Positions 25,353 through 33,602 of a DNA stretch of 37,762 nt are shown here, piece by piece. Origin of the DNA: Phil1 sp964612925. GTDB lineage: Bacteria; Bacillota; Clostridia; Christensenellales; CAG-138. Below the pieces are notes generated by a model. The model searched no databases, was not told where the DNA came from, and saw only the letters and a list, made by a program, of their open reading frames with translations. The position numbers were made by a program, and so were the translations under genes. The stretch covers positions 1 to 37,762 of the forward strand of contig CAZTFU010000017.1 of assembly GCA_964612925.1 (NCBI GenBank), written 5' to 3'. Each line of letters begins with the position of its first letter. Within the stretch, counting starts at the first letter, position 1.

Positions 25353-25385
25353 ATAAAAACGGCACATCCGTTATAATGTGCCGTT
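25353..25385 (-). terminator. Intrinsic terminator of clpC
   Basis: aacggcacat (25358-25367) pairs perfectly with atgtgccgtt (25376-25385) around an 8-base loop. On the minus strand the stem is followed by five Ts (complement of 25355-25359 and neighbours). It begins 7 bases past the clpC stop. Confidence 0.8.
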
Positions 25386-25391
25386 GTATGT

Positions 25392-27812
25392 CTATTGTCG
25401 CACGAATATAAGCTTTTCGCCGTCCGTTTCCATGCGTACCGTATCACCGAGCGTTATGTGCCCAAGCAGTATTTCTTCGCTCAGGGCATCCTCAACCCGC
25501 TGCTGTATTGCACGCCTTAACGGCCTTGCTCCGTACTGCGGATCAAATCCGTCACGGCTTATCGCCCTTGCGGCTTCCTCGGTTATGATAAGTGTTATGT
25601 TGCGTTCGCTAAGCCGCTTTGCAACGCTTTCAAGCATAAGCTTGGCTATTGCAAGCGTCTGCTCCTGCTCAAGCGGGTCAAACAGAATAACCTCATCTAT
25701 TCTGTTGAGGAACTCGGGCTTGAACGTGCGCTTTAATTCGTTCATCATGGTTTCGCGTATGTGTGCGGATGCTACACTCGCCCTGTCCGCGCCAAACCCC
25801 AAAACGCTTGATTTTGATGCAGCCTGTGCGCCCGCATTGCTGGTCATTATTATAATGGTGTTTCTAAAGTCCACACTTCGCCCGCCCGAATCCGTCAAAC
25901 GACCGTCCTCAAGCACCTGAAGGAGTATGTTGAAAACATCGGCGTGCGCCTTTTCGATCTCGTCAAGCAGAATAACGCAATACGGCTTGCGCCTTACCCG
26001 CTCCGTGAGCTGACCGCCTTCTTCATAGCCGACATAGCCCGGTGGTGAGCCGATAAGCTTACTCACACTGTGGGATTCCATATATTCGCTCATGTCAAGC
26101 CGTATCATGGCCGATTCATCACTGAACAGCGCGGCGGAAAGCGCTCGTGCAAGCTCCGTCTTGCCGACGCCTGTGGGTCCTAAGAATATGAATGAGCCTA
26201 TGGGCCTTGCGGGATCCTTTAAGCCCGCCCTTGCGCGGCGTATTGCGCGGGATACGGCACTTACGGCCTCATTTTGACCGATTATGCGCTCGTGAAGCCT
26301 TTCTTCAAGTCGCAACAGCTTTTCGGCTTCACTCTGGCTCAGCTCGCTTACGGGGATACCCGTCCATGCGTTAACAACTTCGGCAATGTCCTCTGCGGTA
26401 ACGGGGCAGCGGTTGCCTTCGCGTTCCTTTTCCCAGTCCGCCTTTATCGATTCCATACTTGCGCGCAGTTCCTTTTCTTCATCGCGCACAGCCGCGGCTG
26501 TTTCGTAATCCTGACGGCTTACGGCTTCCTCCTTTTGCTTGAGCAAAGTCTCGAGTTTTACGCGCAACTTTTTCATGTCGGGCGGGGCGTTGTATGCCCG
26601 CAGTCTAACGCGGCTTGCCGCTTCGTCCATAAGGTCAATGGCTTTATCGGGCAAAAATCTGTCCGAAATATATCGCCAACTAAGCTCCACCGCGGCATGT
26701 ATGGCCTCGTTCGTTATGTGCGCCTTGTGGTGTGCTTCATATCGCTCCCTTAGCCCGAGCAGTATTTCTTCCGTTTCCTCCTTTGAAGGTTCACCGACCG
26801 TGACGGGTTGAAAACGGCGGGCGAGGGCAGCATCCTTTTCGATATGCTTTCTGTATTCGTCAAGGCTTGTTGCACCTATTATCTGTATTTCTCCGCGGGC
26901 AAGTGCGGGCTTTAATATATTTGCCGCATCTATACTGCCTTCGCTTGCGCCCGCGCCGACTATGGTGTGCAGTTCATCGATGAATAAAATGGTGTGAGTA
27001 TCTGCGCGCAGCTCGGCAATGGCGTTGTTCAATCGTTCTTCAAATTCGCCGCGATATTTTGTGCCGGCTATCATGCTTGCAAGGTCAAGCGTTACTATGC
27101 GCTTATCTCTAAGCAGCTCAGGTGTTTTGCCCGATGCTATTTTTTGCGCCAAACCTTCTATTATCGCGCTTTTGCCCACACCGGGATCACCTATAAGCAC
27201 GGGATTGTTCTTTGTGCGGCGGGAAAGGATCTGTATAATGCGCTCTATTTCCTTTTCGCGCCCTATAAGCGGGTCAAGCTCACCGTCCCTTGCAAGGCCG
27301 GTAAGGTCGCGCCCGTATTGATCGAGTATGGGCGTGCCGCTGCTCTCATTCGATATGCCGCTCTTTTCACCGCCCTGTTCGCTTTGCCCCGAAAGGAATG
27401 ACCTAAGCGTTGCAATGTCCGCACCGAGATCTTCAAGTATTCTTACGGCAACGGAATCGCGCTCGCGCAATATGGCAAGAAGAATATGCTCCGTGGCAAT
27501 AAAGCTTGCCTTCATCGTTTTTGCTTCGTAAAGACTGAGCTCAAGTATCTTTTTTGTGCGCGGCGTGTAACCAAAACTGTCCGTAAAATGATAATCGCCG
27601 TGACCTACAAGCTGCTCACTGCGTTCAAGCACACCTTCCGCGGTTATGTTGAATGCACAAAGGGCGTGCGCGGCCGCACCGTCGGCCTCGTTTATAAGCC
27701 CGAGTAGCAGGTGCTCACTGCCGACATAGTTATGTCCCATGCTGCGTGCGGCTTCCTGCGCCAAAGCAAGTGCTTTTTTTGCGCCCTCATTGCATCTGTC
27801 CGAAAAGGCCAT
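25392..27812 (-). CDS. clpC: ATP-dependent Clp protease ATP-binding subunit ClpC
   Basis: An 806-residue AAA+ unfoldase that feeds proteins to ClpP. Two Clp_N repeats form the N-terminus (CNEGAKKALALAQEAA to about 145). The first ATPase module has GDPGVGKSA, the pore loop KYRGEFE and ILFIDELHT. A middle coiled part with a UVR motif (KQKEEAVSRQDYETAAAVRDE) marks it as ClpC rather than ClpB. The second module has GPTGVGKTE, GYVGYEEGG, VILLDEIEKAH, a ClpP-docking LGF loop (SSVLGFGAD) and the sensor YGARPLRR. The length is normal (about 810). The ATG at 27812 has the ribosome site aaggag. The ctsR-mcsA-mcsB genes that often precede clpC are absent here, so control must differ from the Bacillus operon. 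Confidence 0.96.
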   Translation of the reverse strand: MAFSDRCNEGAKKALALAQEAARSMGHNYVGSEHLLLGLINEADGAAAHALCAFNITAEGVLERSEQLVGHGDYHFTDSFGYTPRTKKILELSLYEAKTMKASFIATEHILLAILRERDSVAVRILEDLGADIATLRSFLSGQSEQGGEKSGISNESSGTPILDQYGRDLTGLARDGELDPLIGREKEIERIIQILSRRTKNNPVLIGDPGVGKSAIIEGLAQKIASGKTPELLRDKRIVTLDLASMIAGTKYRGEFEERLNNAIAELRADTHTILFIDELHTIVGAGASEGSIDAANILKPALARGEIQIIGATSLDEYRKHIEKDAALARRFQPVTVGEPSKEETEEILLGLRERYEAHHKAHITNEAIHAAVELSWRYISDRFLPDKAIDLMDEAASRVRLRAYNAPPDMKKLRVKLETLLKQKEEAVSRQDYETAAAVRDEEKELRASMESIKADWEKEREGNRCPVTAEDIAEVVNAWTGIPVSELSQSEAEKLLRLEERLHERIIGQNEAVSAVSRAIRRARAGLKDPARPIGSFIFLGPTGVGKTELARALSAALFSDESAMIRLDMSEYMESHSVSKLIGSPPGYVGYEEGGQLTERVRRKPYCVILLDEIEKAHADVFNILLQVLEDGRLTDSGGRSVDFRNTIIIMTSNAGAQAASKSSVLGFGADRASVASAHIRETMMNELKRTFKPEFLNRIDEVILFDPLEQEQTLAIAKLMLESVAKRLSERNITLIITEEAARAISRDGFDPQYGARPLRRAIQQRVEDALSEEILLGHITLGDTVRMETDGEKLIFVRQ

Positions 27813-27874
27813 ATAATAAACTCCTTATGTTCCGTATCTTAAAAAATGCGTGAATCGCTTATCCACTACGGTCT

Positions 27875-27903
27875 ATTTTAGACTAAATCCTTTTATGTAT
27901 CAA
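27875..27903 (-). promoter_or_regulatory. Predicted promoter of clpC with overlapping inverted repeat
   Basis: On the minus strand: TTGATA (27903-27898), exactly 17 bases, TAAAAT (27880-27875). The palindrome gtcta-ttt-tagac (27871-27883) covers the -10 and could bind a repressor. It does not read as the direct-repeat CtsR box (GGTCAAA). Confidence 0.5.
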
Positions 27904-27967
27904 TCATATAATATTAAATTCTGGTGAAAGTTGTATGTATGTGGTATTATTTATATATGTATGCGCT

Positions 27968-27997
27968 TTGTCCATGTGTGCGCCGTCGGCATATAAT
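27968..27997 (+). promoter_or_regulatory. Predicted promoter of the cysteine desulfurase-thiI run
   Basis: TTGTCC (27968-27973), an 18-base spacer and a perfect TATAAT (27992-27997), about 70 bases before the desulfurase start. Confidence 0.5.
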
Positions 27998-28066
27998 GGA
28001 TGTAAGGATATATGGTCGTGAACAATGGCTGTATACCGCATATATTTACGAAACGGAAGTGAGAAT

Positions 28067-29206
28067 ATGATATACTTGGATAACAGCGCAACCACGCGCA
28101 CGCTTGATATAGCGGCGGACACGGCCGCACAATACATGAAGGAAGGCTTTTTCAACCCCTCGGCCGCTTATTCTGCCGCCGTGGAGGCGGAACGAGCCAT
28201 AAACGGCGCACGGGCAAGACTTGCAAGTGCAATTCATGCGCAAAGTGATGAGATAATATACACATCGGGTGGCACGGAAAGCAACAATACCGCAATACTC
28301 GGCACATTGAAAGGCCGACGCGGAAGCGGCAGAATAATAGTTGGTGCAACGGAGCACCCGTCCGTATACGAAACGGTGATGAGCCTTAAAGGACAATACT
28401 CCATAAACGAACTGCGCGTGGATAAAACGGGCGCATATGACGTTGCATCGCTTGCACAAGGCCTTTCAAACGATGTTGCGCTTGTATCCGTTATGCAGGT
28501 GAATAACGAAACGGGCGCAATAAACGATATTCAGTCGATATATAAGCTTGTCAAGCAACGTGCCCCTATGGCAACGGTGCATGTTGACGGCGTGCAGGGC
28601 TTTTTGAAAGTACCGTTTGATGCACGCTTTTGCGATATGTACTCGATAAGCGGACATAAATTCCATGCGCCCAAAGGCGTGGGTGCGCTGTATGTAAAGC
28701 GCGGCACACGCTTTGCGGGCGGGCAGATAGGCGGCGGGCAGGAGCGTAATCTCAGGTCAGGCACGACAAACACCCCCGGCATAATGGGTATGGATGCCGC
28801 AATAGGCCATTATACGGAGAATATAGAGGCCATACGTGAAAGACTCATGCGCATGAAGCTGAGACTTGCAAAAAACCTTACCTCCATAAGTGATGCGTAT
28901 ATAAACGGCCCCGCACCCGAACTTGGCGCGCCGCATATACTCAATGTATCATTTTTGGGAGTGAGGGGCGAAGTATTGCTGCACGCACTTGAAGAAAGTG
29001 AGATATATGTTTCCACGGGCTCCGCATGTTCTTCTCACAAAAAAGGAAAGAACAGGATACTCAATGCCATGGGCGTTGTCGGAGAAAGGCAGGAGGGTGC
29101 GATTCGCTTCAGCCTCGGCATATTCAATACGGAGGAGGAAATGGATACAGCCGCGGAAAAAATAGCCGAACAGCTTGCATTTTTAAGAAGGTTCAAGCGA
29201 AGATAA
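28067..29206 (+). CDS. Cysteine desulfurase (NifS/IscS family), sulfur donor for ThiI
   Basis: A 379-residue PLP enzyme that turns cysteine into alanine and holds the sulfur as a persulfide. It opens with IYLDNSATT. It has the cofactor-contact segment TSGGTESNN, the ATEHPSV histidine, VMQVNNETGA, HVDGVQ and the Schiff-base lysine in SISGHKFHAPKGVGALY. The flexible active-site loop STGSACSSHKK carries the persulfide Cys. The ATG at 28067 is chosen over 28025 because the conserved domain starts at once and ggaagtgaga lies just upstream. The thiI gene follows after 74 bases; the desulfurase beside thiI in Bacillus (NifZ) serves tRNA thiolation, so the same role is likely. A part in Fe-S assembly cannot be excluded. 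Confidence 0.93.
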   Translation: MIYLDNSATTRTLDIAADTAAQYMKEGFFNPSAAYSAAVEAERAINGARARLASAIHAQSDEIIYTSGGTESNNTAILGTLKGRRGSGRIIVGATEHPSVYETVMSLKGQYSINELRVDKTGAYDVASLAQGLSNDVALVSVMQVNNETGAINDIQSIYKLVKQRAPMATVHVDGVQGFLKVPFDARFCDMYSISGHKFHAPKGVGALYVKRGTRFAGGQIGGGQERNLRSGTTNTPGIMGMDAAIGHYTENIEAIRERLMRMKLRLAKNLTSISDAYINGPAPELGAPHILNVSFLGVRGEVLLHALEESEIYVSTGSACSSHKKGKNRILNAMGVVGERQEGAIRFSLGIFNTEEEMDTAAEKIAEQLAFLRRFKRR

Positions 29207-29217
29207 CACGGAACTTA

Positions 29218-29238
29218 CCGGCGGGGCATACCCGCCGG
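29218..29238 (+). other. GC-rich hairpin between the desulfurase gene and thiI
   Basis: ccggcggg (29218-29225) pairs perfectly with cccgccgg (29231-29238) around the loop gcata. No T-run follows. It may slow or protect the transcript between the two genes. Confidence 0.5.
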
Positions 29239-29280
29239 ATATGAGCATAAAGTAATATTTACATATACGGAGGAAGAAAT

Positions 29281-30447
29281 TTGGAACAGGTATTGCTTAT
29301 AAGGTATGACGAAATACACCTGAAAGGATTGAACAGACCGTTTTTTGAACGCAAGCTTATTGATGCGATAAAGCATTCCTTAAACGGACTGAACGCCAAC
29401 GTGCATAAAGAACAGGGCCGCATTTTCGTGTTCGGCATTGCCGAAGCGGACAGGGAAGAGGCGGTGGACAGGCTGACTCGCGTTTTCGGCGTACACTCGA
29501 TAAGCCCTGCCGTGGCGGTCGAAAAGGATTGGAACACGATTGTTTCCGCCGCAAGAGACATTACCGAAAAGGCAATTGCGGGGCGCGAACACGCCACGTT
29601 CAAGTGCTTCTGCCGCCGTTCGGATAAGGGCTTTTTTATGAATTCGGAAGAAATCAACCGCGAACTTGGACATGAAATGCTTGAAAGCTTTGCTCGATTA
29701 AGCGTTGATATAAGAGAACCCGAAATAAAGCTTTGCGTTGAAATAAGGGAAATGGCATTTGTATATGCGGAAGAAATTATGGGTGCGGGCGGAATGCCTA
29801 CGGGTACCGCGGGCCTTGCAACGCTGCTTATATCGGGTGGTATAGACAGTCCCGTTGCGGGTTATATGATGGCGCGCCGCGGACTTGAACTCACTGCGGT
29901 CCATTTTTACAGCTATCCTTACACAAGCGAACGCGCAAGGGATAAGGTTGTTGATCTTGCAAAGATAGTTTCCCGCTACAGTGGCCCGATAAAGCTGCAT
30001 CTTGTGCCGTTTACGGAAATTCAGCTTGCAATATACGAAAAGTGTCCTCCGAAGGAAACAACCGTGCTTATGCGCCGCCTTATGATGAAAATTGCTCAGC
30101 TTTGGGCGGAAAAGGATGGCGCACGCGCTCTCATAACGGGTGAAGCACTCGGTCAGGTGGCAAGTCAAACGCTTGAAAGTCTGTGCGTGACGGATGACGC
30201 GGTAACAATGCCCGTATTCAGGCCGCTTATAGGTTTTGACAAGAATGACATTGTGGCTATGGCCAAAAAGATAGATACGTTCAACACATCTATTCTGCCG
30301 TATGAGGATTGCTGTACCGTGTTTGTGCCTCAGCATCCTGTGACAAAGCCGGAGGTACAAAAACTGCGCGAAAGCGAGGCTATGGTGGACTTTAGCGAAA
30401 TGATACGGCGCGCCATGGATGATACCGAAACCATAACGGCGATATGA
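29281..30447 (+). CDS. thiI: tRNA 4-thiouridine synthase ThiI
   Basis: A 388-residue cytosolic enzyme that uses ATP and desulfurase-bound sulfur to make 4-thiouridine at position 8 of tRNA, and in some bacteria also supplies sulfur for thiamine. An N-terminal ferredoxin-like and THUMP region (residues about 1-165, with RRSDKGFFMNSEEINRELG) leads to the PP-loop LLISGGIDSPVAGYMMARRG, then LITGEALGQVASQT and the catalytic Cys in YEDCCTVFVPQHP. There is no rhodanese domain, as in Bacillus-type ThiI that gets sulfur directly from a partner desulfurase, and such a gene is next door. The start is TTG at 29281, 7 bases after ggagg (29269-29273). Its stop overlaps the next gene by 4 bases. Confidence 0.95.
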   Translation: MEQVLLIRYDEIHLKGLNRPFFERKLIDAIKHSLNGLNANVHKEQGRIFVFGIAEADREEAVDRLTRVFGVHSISPAVAVEKDWNTIVSAARDITEKAIAGREHATFKCFCRRSDKGFFMNSEEINRELGHEMLESFARLSVDIREPEIKLCVEIREMAFVYAEEIMGAGGMPTGTAGLATLLISGGIDSPVAGYMMARRGLELTAVHFYSYPYTSERARDKVVDLAKIVSRYSGPIKLHLVPFTEIQLAIYEKCPPKETTVLMRRLMMKIAQLWAEKDGARALITGEALGQVASQTLESLCVTDDAVTMPVFRPLIGFDKNDIVAMAKKIDTFNTSILPYEDCCTVFVPQHPVTKPEVQKLRESEAMVDFSEMIRRAMDDTETITAI

Positions 30448-31244
30448 AACGCGGCGTTATTTACCACAACGGAATAACAAGGCTTGTTGCGCTTGCGGCA
30501 GTATTGATGAGCGTTTTGTTTTTTTGTTCATGCGGCACGAAAGGCAACAGTGCGGATAACATATACAATGCGCCGCAATCAACCTCGGCAGAATATATGC
30601 AGCATGAAGCGAAAGATTATGAGCCGCTGTCACTTGTACGGCATGAAGAGGTAGCGCAGGGACGAAGCATAATGCTTTATCCTACCGTTGCGGATGAAGA
30701 ATATGGCTATATTTCATCTCTTATAGCAAAAAGCATCCGCTCAAGAGTAAGAAATATGGACAGTGCCGTATATACATCGTTCAGGGTTATGTGCAATGAA
30801 TGCGGGGTATTGTCGATAGTAATATACTTCTATGATCTCGAAACGGAGGAACTGCTTGAGAAAATGCCGCTTACATACGACCTTGACGTTGACGGTGAAA
30901 TACAACTGAAGGATTGCTTTGAAGAGGGCGACGGTGCTTGGCGTGGCGAACTGCCTGAACTTATTGAGGATGCGGCCGCACTTTCAAATACGATTTTGCT
31001 GAGCGAAATAATGCCGCCGGAGGATGATGGGCTGTTTTATTTGACGCACGACAGCATGGTCATTATGTATAGGCCCTATGAGGTGACGCTGATGAGCGAC
31101 CCGTGGCCCGAATTCGAGATATCGTTCGGAGATATCGAACGATTGCTAAAACCGTACAGTGGGGCGGAAAGATTGCTTAAAAATGCGTATACATCCGCCG
31201 AATATGACGGCACGGAGGATTACAATACGGATAATGCGGCATAA
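30444..31244 (+). CDS. Lipoprotein with RsiV-like DUF3298 domain
   Basis: A 266-residue protein starting in ATGA with the thiI stop. The N-terminus (residues 1-30) is a lipoprotein-type signal ending VLFFCSCG, Cys 30 being the likely lipid site. The C-terminal two thirds fit the DUF3298 pattern known from RsiV and related surface proteins. They show a two-strand start (RSIMLYPTVADEEYGYISSLIAKSI), an L-x-D-C-F segment (EIQLKDCFEEG) and the ending FYLTHDSMVIMYRPYEVTLMSD followed by EFEISFGDIERLL. RsiV binds lysozyme, but here the anti-sigma part is missing, so it is not a complete RsiV. The placement behind thiI has no obvious functional link. The domain assignment is moderate. Confidence 0.72.
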   Translation: MKRGVIYHNGITRLVALAAVLMSVLFFCSCGTKGNSADNIYNAPQSTSAEYMQHEAKDYEPLSLVRHEEVAQGRSIMLYPTVADEEYGYISSLIAKSIRSRVRNMDSAVYTSFRVMCNECGVLSIVIYFYDLETEELLEKMPLTYDLDVDGEIQLKDCFEEGDGAWRGELPELIEDAAALSNTILLSEIMPPEDDGLFYLTHDSMVIMYRPYEVTLMSDPWPEFEISFGDIERLLKPYSGAERLLKNAYTSAEYDGTEDYNTDNAA

Positions 31245-31289
31245 ACGCAATGCTGTAGGTACTTAATTTATAAAGGAGCGTGGATTGAA

Positions 31290-31523
31290 ATGCGATGTTC
31301 ATGCAGAGTATGCGGAACCTATATGGTGCAGGTGGAGCACGGACTTGAAAGCGGATGCAAATGTCCCGATTGCGGAAACGAATGTCATGATTGTATGGGC
31401 AGCGCGCAACCACCGATGAGCGTTGAACAGCTGAGGGAACGGATGGAGTTTATTGCACTCACAGGGCAAGCGGAACAGCCCGAGCGGGATAGCTGCATCA
31501 TCACGACCATTACACACAAATAA
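31290..31523 (+). CDS. Cys-rich mini-protein, probable zinc-binding
   Basis: A 77-residue protein with eight cysteines in its first 35 residues, arranged C-x-C-x2-C, then 14 residues, C-x-C-x2-C-x3-C-x2-C (MRCSCRVCG ... CKCPDCGNECHDCMG). This spacing fits two zinc-ribbon knuckles or a small metal cluster. The second half is polar and partly helical (SVEQLRERMEFIALTG). I do not recognise the family. The ribosome site is aaaggag (31272-31278), 11 bases from the ATG. It lies 45 bases after the DUF3298 lipoprotein gene and 39 before cysS, in the same direction, so it may be co-transcribed. Confidence 0.65.
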   Translation: MRCSCRVCGTYMVQVEHGLESGCKCPDCGNECHDCMGSAQPPMSVEQLRERMEFIALTGQAEQPERDSCIITTITHK

Positions 31524-31562
31524 CGGAATTGAAAGCAACAGCTAAAATAAAAGGAGAGTAAC

Positions 31563-33023
31563 ATGTATCTTTACAACTCGGCAACACATAACAAGGAAGA
31601 ATTCATACCGAACGACCCAAGTCTTGTAAAAATGTATACCTGTGGGCCTACGGTTTATCACTATGCGCACATAGGTAATCTGCGCAGCTATATAATGCAG
31701 GACGTGCTTGAAAAGTATCTGCGCTATATCGGGTACCCTGTCAAGCGCGTAATGAACATAACTGATGTCGGTCACCTTACGAGCGATGCCGATGAAGGCG
31801 ATGATAAGATGCTCAAGGGTGCAAAGCGAGAGCATAAGACGGTAATGGAGATTGCCGACTTTTACACCAAGGCATTCTTTGAACATTGCAAAAAGCTTAA
31901 TATAAAACGGCCTGACGTTGTGCAACCCGCAACGGGCTGTATTGATGATTATATAAAAATAATAACCAAGCTTATGGATACGGGCTATGCTTATTTCAGC
32001 AACGGTAACGTATACTTTGATACCTCCAAACTGGATAAGTATTATATCTTCAACGACCATAAGGAAGAGGACCTTGCGGTAGGCGTACGCGAAGGCGTTG
32101 AAGAGGATACAAACAAGCGCAACAAGAACGATTTTGTCCTTTGGTTCACCAAGTCTAAGTTCGAAGATCAAGCTTTGAAGTGGGATTCTCCATGGGGCAC
32201 GGGCTATCCCGGGTGGCATATAGAATGCACGGGCATATCGCTTAAATATCTTGGCGAAAACCTTGACATACATTGCGGCGGCATAGACAATGCCTTCCCG
32301 CACCACACGAATGAAATAGCCCAATCCGAAAGTTATATAGGGCACCCGTGGTGCAAATATTGGATGCACGTTATGCACCTGAACACCGCAAACGGCAAAA
32401 TGTCAAAATCCAAGGGCGAAATACTTACGGTCGACCTGCTTGAACAAAAGGGATATGACCCGCTTTGCTACAGGCTTTTCTGCCTGCAAAGCCATTATCG
32501 CCGCAACCTTGTTTTTACATGGGAAAACCTTGATAATGCCGCGGGCACATACCAAAAGCTGATAGCCAAGGTTGCGACATTGAAGAAAGGTGACGGCGAA
32601 ATAGATAACGATGCCGTGGCGGCGCTCAGAGAGAAGTTCAATACCGCCCTTGGCAATGACCTTAATACGTCACTTGCCGTGACCGCAATTTATGATACGT
32701 TGAAGTATAAAACGAATGATGAAACGAAGTTGTTCGTGCTTGACGATTTTGACACTGTTCTCGGCCTTGACCTTACGAAAAAGGCAGAAGAGGTGCGCGC
32801 GCGCGCTGCGGCGGCCGCAAAGACGGCTACGGCACAGGGCTCATACAGCATAATTGCAGAGGACGGAACCGAGGACGCCGAAATAACCGCTCTTATCCGT
32901 GAACGCTATGAAGCAAAGAAGGCAAAGAATTTTGCCAAAGCGGATGAAATACGCGAAAGCCTTAAAGCACAGGGAATAGAGATTACCGATATTCAAGGCG
33001 GCGCGAAGTGGAAACGTATATAA
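31563..33023 (+). CDS. cysS: Cysteinyl-tRNA synthetase
   Basis: A 486-residue class I synthetase that charges tRNA-Cys. The first zinc Cys and HIGH-type site are in CGPTVYHYAHIGNLRSY. WHIECTGIS and HCGGIDNAFPHHTNEIAQSE carry the remaining zinc ligands and Cys pocket. The KMSKS loop is KMSKSKGE. The C-terminal anticodon region ends with the ITDIQGGAKWKR tail common in this family. The length is slightly above the usual 465 because of an Ala-rich stretch near residues 400-425. The ribosome site is aaaggaga, directly upstream of 31563. The enzyme's dependence on cysteine may fit with the desulfurase/thiI genes just before it, but the grouping is probably general housekeeping. Confidence 0.96.
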   Translation: MYLYNSATHNKEEFIPNDPSLVKMYTCGPTVYHYAHIGNLRSYIMQDVLEKYLRYIGYPVKRVMNITDVGHLTSDADEGDDKMLKGAKREHKTVMEIADFYTKAFFEHCKKLNIKRPDVVQPATGCIDDYIKIITKLMDTGYAYFSNGNVYFDTSKLDKYYIFNDHKEEDLAVGVREGVEEDTNKRNKNDFVLWFTKSKFEDQALKWDSPWGTGYPGWHIECTGISLKYLGENLDIHCGGIDNAFPHHTNEIAQSESYIGHPWCKYWMHVMHLNTANGKMSKSKGEILTVDLLEQKGYDPLCYRLFCLQSHYRRNLVFTWENLDNAAGTYQKLIAKVATLKKGDGEIDNDAVAALREKFNTALGNDLNTSLAVTAIYDTLKYKTNDETKLFVLDDFDTVLGLDLTKKAEEVRARAAAAAKTATAQGSYSIIAEDGTEDAEITALIRERYEAKKAKNFAKADEIRESLKAQGIEITDIQGGAKWKRI

Positions 33024-33083
33024 CGTTGCCGCGGATGAAATGAAATTAGGCTTACCGCACAACGACACAGGGAGATTCGGTAT

Positions 33084-33599
33084 ATGAAAAAAGCAAAACA
33101 TGCAAATTCCCCTATGGATGCCGCATTCGATTTCCTTTCGGGAAGGGCGCGGACCGTAAGAGAGGTTGAAGAAAAGCTCGACTCATTGAACTATGGGGAG
33201 GCTGACGTTTCAAGGGTGGTAGACAGGCTGATAGAGCTGAAATACCTTGATGATTATAAATATGCCGAGGATTTTGTGTCTACGCGCCTTGCAACAAAGC
33301 CGATCAGCAGGAAAAAACTTTATATGCAGCTTTATGCACATAAACTGCCAAAGGACGCAATACAAAATGCACTCGATTCGGTAACTGAGGACATTGAACG
33401 CAAAAACGCAATGGAGGTTGCCGAAAAGTTTGACAGGCAATTTACATCGCTTGAAATCGAGGAACGCAAACAGCGCGTTACGCGCAGGCTTGTGGGGCGT
33501 GGCTTTGAGTATGAGGCCGCACGGGAAGCAATAGAAAGCATATACGGTGACGCTTCGGGAATAGACTTTTCATCAGCCGATGATGAAGATGATGCATAA
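33084..33599 (+). CDS. recX: RecX family regulator of RecA
   Basis: A 171-residue cytosolic protein of mostly helical three-helix repeats. Typical RecX wording is present: DAAFDFLSGRARTVREVEEKL, VVDRLIELKYLDDYKYAEDFV, KPISRKKLYMQLYAHKLPKDAI, and a third unit RKQRVTRRLVGRGFEYEAAREAI. RecX binds RecA filaments and limits or tunes strand exchange. No recA is in the window. The acidic tail (FSSADDEDDA) is an addition of little known meaning. It begins 60 bases after cysS and its stop lies 3 bases before nnrD, so these genes share a transcript. Confidence 0.88.
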   Translation: MKKAKHANSPMDAAFDFLSGRARTVREVEEKLDSLNYGEADVSRVVDRLIELKYLDDYKYAEDFVSTRLATKPISRKKLYMQLYAHKLPKDAIQNALDSVTEDIERKNAMEVAEKFDRQFTSLEIEERKQRVTRRLVGRGFEYEAAREAIESIYGDASGIDFSSADDEDDA

Positions 33600-33602
33600 C
33601 AA

